In this document: piece after piece, positions 1 to 4,530 of the stretch
Layout: each line of letters opens with the position of its first letter
How positions within the stretch are numbered: position 1 is the first letter of the stretch
DNA from: Nitriliruptoraceae bacterium
GTDB taxonomy: Bacteria > Actinomycetota > Nitriliruptoria > Nitriliruptorales > Nitriliruptoraceae
Direction of reading: 5' to 3'
Length of the DNA stretch: 5,294 bases
NCBI GenBank assembly: GCA_007120565.1
Contig: SKNK01000340.1
Span: forward strand, 1 to 5,294
The notes under the pieces: generated by a model
Database searches by the model: none
Told to the model about the DNA's origin: nothing
What the model saw: only the letters and a program-made list of their open reading frames with translations
Translations under genes and position numbers: made by a program

Positions 1-144
1 CATACACGCCCAGTAGGAGCACTCGCCACCGACGAGTTCGTTCTCGATCAGCACCACCTCCAGGCCGTGCTCCCTGGCGTACGCGGCCGCGTTCTCCCCC
101 GCTGGCCCGCCACCGATCACGATCACGTCGAACTCGTCGTTCAT
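1..144 (-). CDS. NAD(P)/FAD-dependent disulfide oxidoreductase, N-terminal fragment
   Basis: Partial gene: the first 48 codons are present and the rest lies beyond the left edge. The protein starts MNDEFDVIVIGGGPAGENAA, a beta strand followed by the GxGxxG-type dinucleotide loop that binds the ADP part of FAD. Residues 39-47 read GGECSYWAC, the redox-active Cys-x4-Cys (Cys42 and Cys47) of the class I flavoprotein disulfide reductases (dihydrolipoamide dehydrogenase, mercuric reductase, mycothione reductase). These cytoplasmic enzymes move electrons from NAD(P)H through FAD and the disulfide to a substrate. The SYWA insert differs from the usual LNVG of lipoamide dehydrogenases, so the substrate cannot be named from this fragment. 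The ATG at 144 is well supported: AGGAG at 150-154 (minus strand) lies 5 bases upstream. The family call is secure; the substrate is unknown. Confidence 0.9.
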   Translation of the reverse strand, partial: MNDEFDVIVIGGGPAGENAAAYAREHGLEVVLIENELVGGECSYWACM

Positions 145-242
145 CCGGACTCCTGTGGTTGTTCGTCTCCAGCGTCAACCCCCGTCGACGCGGGAAACAT
201 CCCTTCCGTCCGGGAGCGGTGGTTCGACCGCCGCCGGGGCTG

Positions 243-258
243 CGCGTGGACACACGCG
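243..258 (-). terminator. Possible factor-independent terminator hairpin after the secreted-protein gene
   Basis: CGCGTG (243-248) and CACGCG (253-258) are perfect inverted arms around a 4-base loop. The hairpin lies about 60 bases downstream of the stop codon at 321 on the minus strand, inside the 176 bp gap before the oxidoreductase gene. No U-tract follows, as is common for high-GC actinobacterial terminators. The same gap also has a hairpin at 216-234 (GCGGTGGT, loop TCG, ACCGCCGC) that pairs better on the plus strand, and a GGGA-AACA-TCCC dyad at 192-203. Which of these matters is unclear. Confidence 0.25.
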
Positions 259-320
259 AACGTTGGCCGCACACGAGGGCTGCGCCGCACCGGCGGGCAC
301 CCGGCGACGGTCGAACGCGG

Positions 321-1049
321 TCACTCGCCGGCGGGGAACACGGCGAACTGCAGGTCACTGCACTCGCCGGGGTCGAGCACATGCGTCGCTCCCGGGTCCA
401 GGAAGTCCTCGCAACCGCCAGCGAAGGTTCCGCGTTGCTCGTCGATCTGACCGGGGATCCGCGGCCCGTGACTACGTACGACGAGGTGGACCTCCGCCCC
501 GGACGGGTTGGTGAGCCCGTGATCCTCGCCTTCGAGCCCGTCGACAGCGTCCACGAAGAAGTCGATGCAGCTGTCCCTCGTCTCGCCGACGGCCAACCGG
601 TCGATGAACCGAGCTTGGCCGTTCCCCCCAACGATGCTGCCCTCGGCGTACACGCACGAGGGTCCCACGCCGGTAGGACCGTCGGGACCGTCGAACAGGT
701 CGGCTTCACCACACCCGTCGCCTGCGCACTTCTCCGGGTGGTTGAAGATCACCCACCACAGGGTGACCACGTGACCATGATCGAGGTCGCGCGTGTCGGT
801 GCGGGTGTGCAGCGAGTCGGCTCCACGAACCAGCCGTGCGGTGGCATCAACGACCGGTTCGCTGTCGGCGAAGGTGTAGAGGTCGGTGCTCTGTTGTCCG
901 GGTGGCCCGCTGGCCCCCGCGGTTGCGGTGAGCCCGAGCGCGAGCCCCAGCACGAGCAAGGTGACGACGATCGACCTCACGTGGGAGGGCGTTGGCGCGG
1001 GTCCCTGAAGCTCGGTACGGCGCGGGGTTCTGGCAAGGTGGGCGTACAT
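321..1049 (-). CDS. Secreted six-cysteine protein of unknown function
   Basis: The product has 242 residues. The ATG at 1049 is preceded by a near-ideal AAGGAG six bases upstream; the open frame extends to 1205 but has no comparable start there. Residues 1-26 are a basic n-region, 27-41 a hydrophobic core (IVVTLLVLGLALGL), and A-G-A at 44-46 is a likely signal peptidase I site, so the protein is probably exported by Sec. The mature part is acidic and looks beta-rich. It contains VVTLWWVIFNHPEKC (94-108), SCVYAE (131-136) and AEVHLVVRSHG (185-195). Six cysteines (108, 113, 132, 161, 213, 230) could form three disulfides. The sequence resembles unnamed secreted proteins I have seen in actinobacteria and haloarchaea, but I cannot assign a Pfam family or a function. 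No catalytic motif is evident. The gene stands alone, with 176 bp and 295 bp gaps on either side. Confidence 0.85.
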   Translation of the reverse strand: MYAHLARTPRRTELQGPAPTPSHVRSIVVTLLVLGLALGLTATAGASGPPGQQSTDLYTFADSEPVVDATARLVRGADSLHTRTDTRDLDHGHVVTLWWVIFNHPEKCAGDGCGEADLFDGPDGPTGVGPSCVYAEGSIVGGNGQARFIDRLAVGETRDSCIDFFVDAVDGLEGEDHGLTNPSGAEVHLVVRSHGPRIPGQIDEQRGTFAGGCEDFLDPGATHVLDPGECSDLQFAVFPAGE

Positions 1050-1156
1050 GTTCGACTCCTTCGCGGTTCGGTTGGCTCGGTTCCGGGCGACCCGACACCG
1101 CAGCCATCGACCGGTCCGAGGCATCGAGCCACCACACGACGACGTGTACGGGAGCC

Positions 1157-1191
1157 GGTTGCAGCGCGGTTGCCGCGCTCTTGCAGCAACC
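1157..1191 (-). other. Strong stem-loop in the gap upstream of the secreted-protein gene
   Basis: An outer stem GGTTGC (1157-1162) / GCAACC (1186-1191) encloses a perfect 7-bp inner stem AGCGCGG (1163-1169) / CCGCGCT (1173-1179) with a 3-base loop and a 6-base bulge on one side. It lies 108-142 bases upstream of the ATG at 1049. The gap 1050-1344 contains no gene that I can support. It also holds a stem at 1231-1239 / 1254-1262 and a small one at 1134-1147. A role as leader RNA structure, operator or unannotated small RNA is possible; no promoter could be recognised. Confidence 0.3.
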
Positions 1192-1293
1192 CGCAACCGA
1201 GCCACGTACCGCGACGAACGGCCCCGCCCCGAGGCCGTCAGCTAGCGGAACCCGACGGCTTCACCCGCTGCGTACCGACGCGCCTACCAGCGA

Positions 1294-1318
1294 GGCGGCC
1301 ACATCGTGTGTCGCCGCC
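1294..1318 (-). terminator. Likely terminator hairpin of the four-helix membrane-protein gene
   Basis: The outer stem GGCGGC (1294-1299) / GCCGCC (1313-1318) stacks on an inner stem CACA (1300-1303) / TGTG (1307-1310) around the loop TCG, with a 2-base bulge. It lies 26 bases beyond the minus-strand stop codon at 1345, the expected place for a terminator. It lacks a U-tract, so it would be of the GC-only type. Confidence 0.45.
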
Positions 1319-1344
1319 CCGCGGGATCGCCTACCGGATCTGTC

Positions 1345-1791
1345 CTACCGATCGCTGAGGACCGAGGAGTCCTGGCTCGTCCCTACCGGAACCCGCCCCT
1401 GGAGCCCGGCGAAGACCAGGCCAAGGACCAGCCCGTAGGCGAGGTGACCCACCAGGCTCATGATCTGGTCTTCACCGATCGAGGGGAAGGGGCCCATGCC
1501 CATCATCAGCGGCATCAGCAACAGCGGCCCGAGCACCCACCAGATCGCGCCGTACACGAGTCCGAGACCCGCATGCGCTCCCACTCCAGAGCGCAGTGCG
1601 CCCAACGTCAGTGCGTACCCGATACCGATCGCCACGGAGATGACCAGGTGGACTGCCCAGCCTGCTCCGGCGCCCTCGGCGTCAACGAGCCCAGCAACCA
1701 TGCCGAGCATCCCCATCGCATGCATCATCGCGCCGAACACGATGCCTCCAGCGATGCCTCCCACGATCCCAGCGATGATCTTCGCACCCAT
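1345..1791 (-). CDS. Small four-helix membrane protein, Gly- and Met-rich, unknown function
   Basis: The product has 148 residues. The ATG at 1791 is chosen because AAGGAG sits 5 bases upstream; the longer frame to 1869 adds 26 residues without a ribosome site and runs through a likely promoter. Four hydrophobic segments are visible at about 4-35, 46-66, 77-98 and 110-130. The first is glycine-rich with small-xxx-small packing motifs (GIVGGIAGGIVFG). Methionine and histidine cluster in MMHAMGMLGM (22-31) and LLMPLMMGMG (91-100), and SLVGHLAYG (112-120) has a polar histidine in the last helix. The tail is short and polar. The layout recalls unnamed small membrane proteins of the DUF1440/YagU kind, but I cannot confirm a family. 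The Met/His clusters would suit metal or haem contact, which is inference only. It is a single-gene unit with its own candidate promoter and terminator. Confidence 0.85.
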   Translation of the reverse strand: MGAKIIAGIVGGIAGGIVFGAMMHAMGMLGMVAGLVDAEGAGAGWAVHLVISVAIGIGYALTLGALRSGVGAHAGLGLVYGAIWWVLGPLLLMPLMMGMGPFPSIGEDQIMSLVGHLAYGLVLGLVFAGLQGRVPVGTSQDSSVLSDR

Positions 1792-1822
1792 GTCTGCTCC
1801 TTGGTCAGGGGTGTATCTCGGG

Positions 1823-1848
1823 AACACGCGAGCCAGGGGTCGGATTCC
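1823..1848 (-). promoter_or_regulatory. Candidate ECF sigma promoter, SigR/SigH type
   Basis: On the minus strand GGAAT (1848-1844) is followed by exactly 18 bases and then GTT (1825-1823). This fits the GGAAT-N18-GTT pattern known for Streptomyces SigR and the closely similar mycobacterial SigH. Transcription would start near 1815, giving a leader of about 25 bases before the ATG at 1791 that contains the ribosome site. This suggests the membrane-protein gene responds to thiol-oxidative or envelope stress. The match is short and no sigma or anti-sigma gene is in the window. GTTCC at the inner end also makes a partial dyad with GGAA, so an operator is an alternative. Confidence 0.4.
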
Positions 1849-1860
1849 ACCCATCCCTGA

Positions 1861-1868
1861 TGACGTCA
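1861..1868. promoter_or_regulatory. Perfect TGACGTCA palindrome in the divergent intergenic region
   Basis: An 8-bp perfect palindrome lies between the divergently transcribed membrane-protein and lipoprotein genes, just upstream of the candidate ECF promoter. It could be half of an operator for a dimeric regulator, but palindromes of this length also occur by chance, and no second copy was seen in the window. Confidence 0.15.
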
Positions 1869-1947
1869 CGAGCCCAGGAGTTTGGGGCTAGCCCTCTCGG
1901 CGGAAACGAGATCGCAGGGATACTGGCGCCCACCATCGGGCAGCCTC

Positions 1948-1986
1948 GGCGTCACCGACGCCTCGATATCGTCGTGGGGCCGACGA
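1948..1986 (+). other. Two adjacent hairpins in the lipoprotein leader
   Basis: GGCGTC (1948-1953) / GACGCC (1957-1962) forms a tight 3-base-loop hairpin. It is followed by the palindrome CGATATCG (1964-1971) and by TCGTCG (1969-1974) / CGACGA (1981-1986), which ends 4 bases before the ribosome site of the GTG start at 2002. They might affect translation of the lipoprotein, if the transcript begins upstream of them. Confidence 0.2.
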
Positions 1987-2001
1987 GAGCAAGGGATCCG
2001 G

Positions 2002-2460
2002 GTGCGACACGATCGCCGGACGCTCTTCGCGGTCACACTCACCGCCCTGATGTTGGTCGCGTGCTCGGGTGCCGATCCGAGCGCTGGCCGTGCCGAGCCG
2101 GATCCGGATGACGCCGACCTGGGCGAACCGGACGATCCCGCCGAGCAGCGGTTCCCCGACGTGCTTGACGCGCAACTCGAGGCGACCGGCGACACCTGGC
2201 GGCTGTCCGCGACGTTGTCCTCGCCATACGACACGCCAGAGCGCTATGCCGATGCGTTCCGCGCGCTGGCCCCGAACGGGGAGGAACTGGGGGTCCGGGT
2301 GCTGCTGCACGACCATGCCAACGAGCAGCCCTTCACTCGATCGCTGACCGGGCTGGAGATCCCCGACGACGTGGACACCGTCATCGTCGAGGGCCGCGAT
2401 CTGGAGTACGGCTGGGGCGGAGACACGGTCGCTCTCGAGGTGCCACGGGAGCAGGGCTGA
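2002..2460 (+). CDS. Small secreted lipoprotein of unknown function
   Basis: The product has 152 residues. The GTG at 2002 is chosen because AAGG at 1991-1994 lies 7 bases upstream and because it gives a compact lipoprotein signal: MRHDRR, a hydrophobic core, then the lipobox LVAC with Cys21 as the lipidated residue. An in-frame TTG at 1882 would add 40 residues before the signal and has no suitable ribosome site. Residues 22-50 are an acidic Asp/Pro linker. The rest (about 51-148) is one small, apparently beta-rich domain with SSPYDTPERYADAF (73-86), then LLHDHANEQPFTRSLTG (101-117) and IVEGRDLEYGWGG (128-140). The HxHxxEQPFTRSL block resembles a widespread, uncharacterised small periplasmic protein type; I cannot name a family. 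The protein should be anchored on the outer face of the membrane. The next gene, for the PASTA protein, starts 206 bp downstream on the same strand. Confidence 0.85.
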   Translation: MRHDRRTLFAVTLTALMLVACSGADPSAGRAEPDPDDADLGEPDDPAEQRFPDVLDAQLEATGDTWRLSATLSSPYDTPERYADAFRALAPNGEELGVRVLLHDHANEQPFTRSLTGLEIPDDVDTVIVEGRDLEYGWGGDTVALEVPREQG

Positions 2461-2581
2461 CCGCGTCGACGCCCATCGTGCCAGTCGGTCAACTCCCCAC
2501 CCGCCAGCAACCCTAAGGGCCAGAAGCTGCCTCCAACGGCGAGGATCGCGCCGACGAGGATGGCAACCTTCGGGCCTCACC

Positions 2582-2645
2582 TCGGACGGACGGCAGCATC
2601 GCGCGGCAGTCCGCAGCAGTAACCTGCGGTCGGCGGTCCGTCCGA
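2582..2645 (+). promoter_or_regulatory. Nested inverted repeat in the leader of the PASTA-protein gene
   Basis: Perfect 10-bp arms TCGGACGGAC (2582-2591) and GTCCGTCCGA (2636-2645) flank 44 bases that themselves contain a 6-bp hairpin, CCGCAG (2611-2616) / CTGCGG (2624-2629) with a 7-base loop. The structure ends 10 bases before the ribosome site at 2656-2661. It could be a structured leader or a widely spaced operator. A terminator for the lipoprotein gene is less likely because it starts 122 bases after that stop. Nothing else was recognised in the 2461-2666 gap. Confidence 0.35.
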
Positions 2646-2666
2646 TCGTGCCGCAGAGAGGTCCGG

Positions 2667-4385
2667 GTGTCCGGAGAACCGAGCGACCCGACGGAGCCTA
2701 TGCGTCCGGACTCCGGCGATGCGAACCGCCAGGGGCGGCCCGACGCAGCCACAGGCGACGATCCTGCCTCCGCCGACGCCACCGAGGTGATGGACGCGGT
2801 TGAGCCGCAGGGTCCGATCCCGCTCCGCGGCGACGTGATCGACGACGCGACCGGCCAGCCCATCGCGGACGCAGCCGTCCGTGTCACGGATGCCTCGGGC
2901 GTCAGCGTGTCCACGGTGTCCACGGTCGCCGACGGTCGATTCGGCACGGCCCCGCTGCCAGCGGATCGCTACAACCTCGAGATCATCGCGACCGGGTACA
3001 GCACCGCTCGATCGGTGGTCGATCACCCCGGTGGCCGCGTCCACACCCGGCTCACGGCCGTCGCGCTCAGCGGACGTGTCTCCGCTGCCGACCTCGGACC
3101 ATCGGATCCGTTCAGCGCCGAGGTCGAGGTCACGGATGCCCAAGGCCGGGTCGTGGCCCACTCCCGCACCGAGGTCAACGGCAGGTTCCAGGTAGCCGGT
3201 CTGCCGTCAACGGGCACGCTGACCCTCGTCGTCCGCGCCGACGCCTACTTCGTCGAGCGTCGGACGCTGCAACAGGATCAGCTCTCGTCGCCGGTGCACG
3301 TCGAACTGTTGCCGGCAGAGCTCGCCGGTCGGGTCGTCGCCGACGACAGCGACGAGCCCGTCATCGACGCTCGGGTACAGCTGCGCACGGTCGACGGCGA
3401 TCTCGTCGGCCAGGCGGTGACCGACCCGCAGGGTCGGTTCCTGATCCCGCTCGCTGATCTTCCCCCGCCGTCGACAGCTCCGACGACCACTCACCGGCTG
3501 GAGGTCTCGAGTGCCGGGTTCACGACCGCGGAACTGGAGTTCGAACTCGACGACTCCCCGGTCGGTGAGCTCGAGGTGCGCCTCGCACCGGCACGTCGCT
3601 CGCCGTGGTTGTGGGCTGCGCTGGCCGTCGGTGCGCTTGCGCTGATCGCGCTGCTGTTCGCACTGCTGTCCGGTGACGATGTCGTCGTCCCCGACGTCAT
3701 CGGCTTGAGCCTCGAGCAGGCGGCGGACGAACTCGAGGATGCCGATCTCGTGCTCGGCGAGGTCGAGACGGTCGAGGCCGGCGAGGGCGAGGAGCCCGGC
3801 ACGGTCCTCGCCAGTCGCCCCGAGGCCGGCACGGAGGCCGAAGCAGGCGACCCGGTCGATCTGACCGCGGTGGCCGCGCCTGAGGTCGTCGAGGTACCAC
3901 GGGTCATCGGGCGGCAGGAGTCCGATGCCTTGCGTCTGCTCGACGCGCTTGGATTCGACGTCATCGTCACCCGCGTCGATTCGGACGAGGATGCCGGCAT
4001 CATCGTCGAACAGGAGCCGCCGGCGCGTACCGAGGTCGAGCGGGGCGCCACCGTCGAGGTCCAGGTCAGCCGTGGGCCGGCAGAGGTCGCACCCGAAGCT
4101 GAACCCGAACCGCCACCCGAAGCTGAGCCCGAACCCGAACCAGCGCCCGAAGCCGAACCCGTGCCCGAGGACGAGCCCGAGCCGGAGCCCGAGCCGGAGC
4201 CAGCACCCGAAGCCGAACCAGCACCCGAAGCCGAACCTGACCCGGATCCTCTGCCGGATCCCGGGGAGATCGGTGAAGGGATCAGCGAGGAGATCGGCGA
4301 AGAGATCGGCGAAGAGATCGAGGGCATCATGGAACGGATCGGGGACTTCTTCCGCGACCTGTTCGACCGGCTCTTCGGCGACTAA
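2667..4385 (+). CDS. Membrane protein with three beta-sandwich repeats, one TM helix, two PASTA domains and a Pro-Glu tail
   Basis: The product has 572 residues. The GTG at 2667 has GAGAGG 5 bases upstream; an ATG at 2700 has none. Domain order: an acidic, probably disordered stretch (1-48); three carboxypeptidase-regulatory-like/CnaB-like beta domains (about 50-133, 134-215, 217-307), each with a G-x-V...DGRF or xGRF turn; a transmembrane helix (313-335); two PASTA domains (338-403 starting VPDVIGLSLEQA, 406-470 starting VPRVIGRQESDA); a Pro-Glu-rich tract (475-527) with five PEAEP copies; and a C-terminal helix (534-572) with EEIG repeats and the amphipathic end MERIGDFFRDLFDRLFGD. PASTA domains are known outside the membrane in PknB-type kinases and some penicillin-binding proteins, where they contact peptidoglycan. 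There is no signal peptide, and arginines (ARRS, 309-312) precede the helix, so N-in/C-out is favoured. That would put the three beta domains in the cytoplasm, which is odd for this fold. No kinase or transpeptidase motif is present. The role is inferred only: a cell-wall-contacting anchor or sensor. Confidence 0.9.
   Translation: MSGEPSDPTEPMRPDSGDANRQGRPDAATGDDPASADATEVMDAVEPQGPIPLRGDVIDDATGQPIADAAVRVTDASGVSVSTVSTVADGRFGTAPLPADRYNLEIIATGYSTARSVVDHPGGRVHTRLTAVALSGRVSAADLGPSDPFSAEVEVTDAQGRVVAHSRTEVNGRFQVAGLPSTGTLTLVVRADAYFVERRTLQQDQLSSPVHVELLPAELAGRVVADDSDEPVIDARVQLRTVDGDLVGQAVTDPQGRFLIPLADLPPPSTAPTTTHRLEVSSAGFTTAELEFELDDSPVGELEVRLAPARRSPWLWAALAVGALALIALLFALLSGDDVVVPDVIGLSLEQAADELEDADLVLGEVETVEAGEGEEPGTVLASRPEAGTEAEAGDPVDLTAVAAPEVVEVPRVIGRQESDALRLLDALGFDVIVTRVDSDEDAGIIVEQEPPARTEVERGATVEVQVSRGPAEVAPEAEPEPPPEAEPEPEPAPEAEPVPEDEPEPEPEPEPAPEAEPAPEAEPDPDPLPDPGEIGEGISEEIGEEIGEEIEGIMERIGDFFRDLFDRLFGD
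4089..4247 (+). repeat. Pro-Glu repeat tract with a perfect 18-bp tandem duplication
   Basis: This stretch encodes residues 475-527 of the PASTA protein, almost entirely Pro, Glu, Ala and Asp. Within it, AGCACCCGAAGCCGAACC occurs at 4202-4219 and again, without change, at 4220-4237. The other PEAEP units differ by silent changes, so this copy looks like a recent slippage event. Pro-Glu tracts form stiff extended spacers, as in TonB. Confidence 0.8.
4290..4320 (+). repeat. 12-bp tandem repeat encoding EIGE units
   Basis: GAGATCGGCGAA is repeated at 4290-4301 and 4302-4313, followed by a partial copy GAGATCG at 4314-4320. A diverged copy, GAGATCGGTGAA, lies at 4265-4276. The repeat is in frame with the PASTA-protein gene and lengthens its acidic C-terminal helix in four-residue steps. 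Confidence 0.75.
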
Positions 4386-4474
4386 GCGCCTGCACCACGA
4401 TCCCGACCTCGTCGGAGCCGAGGACCGGGACCTCACTCGACTCAGTGAAGTGTGGACCTGCCGCGAACGACGGT

Positions 4475-4515
4475 GTGCCGGCGGGCCCCGCGAGTACTCG
4501 CAGGGCCGCCGGCAC
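4475..4515. terminator. Large bidirectional terminator hairpin between convergent genes
   Basis: GTGCCGGCGGGCCC (4475-4488) pairs with GGGCCGCCGGCAC (4503-4515) with one bulged base. The loop region contains the 12-bp perfect palindrome GCGAGTACTCGC (4490-4501), so the stem can extend almost to its tip. It lies 15 bases past the stop codon of the minus-strand cellulase gene (4531) and 89 bases past that of the plus-strand PASTA gene (4385). No U-tract follows on either strand. Weaker hairpins at 4403-4415 and 4433-4448 lie closer to the PASTA gene. Confidence 0.6.
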
Positions 4516-4530
4516 CATCCGGCTGGACCG

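Noticed and set aside
173..178. TTGACG on the minus strand as a -35 box for the oxidoreductase gene
   Set aside because: At normal spacing the -10 box would fall on the ribosome site, and no TATAAT-like sequence is there.
1020..1022. Paired arginines (residues 10-11) in the secreted-protein signal region as a Tat signal
   Set aside because: They lie 16 residues before the hydrophobic core and lack the S-R-R-x-F-L-K context, so Sec export is more likely.
1050..1205. N-terminal extension of the secreted protein to 1205
   Set aside because: It would place 52 Arg-rich residues before a normal signal peptide and ignore the AAGGAG site before the ATG at 1049.
159..1358. A 399-codon open frame on the plus strand
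   Set aside because: It lies opposite the secreted-protein gene, has no domain sense, is Arg/Pro-rich as GC-driven shadow frames are, and lacks a ribosome site.
1792..1869. N-terminal extension of the membrane protein to 1869
   Set aside because: The ATG at 1791 has AAGGAG at ideal spacing, and the extension would run over the candidate promoter.
1919..1924. GATACT as a -10 box for the lipoprotein gene
   Set aside because: No acceptable -35 sequence lies 16-18 bases upstream.
1882..2001. TTG start at 1882 for the lipoprotein
   Set aside because: AGGAG is only one base from this TTG, which is too close, and 40 residues before the signal peptide would disrupt its layout.
1888..2580. A 230-codon open frame on the minus strand
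   Set aside because: It is antisense to the lipoprotein gene, which has a clear signal, lipobox and ribosome site.
3491..4330. A 279-codon Ser/Gly-rich frame on the minus strand
   Set aside because: Its low-complexity GSGS runs are the complement of the Pro-Glu codons; the plus-strand frame has real domains.
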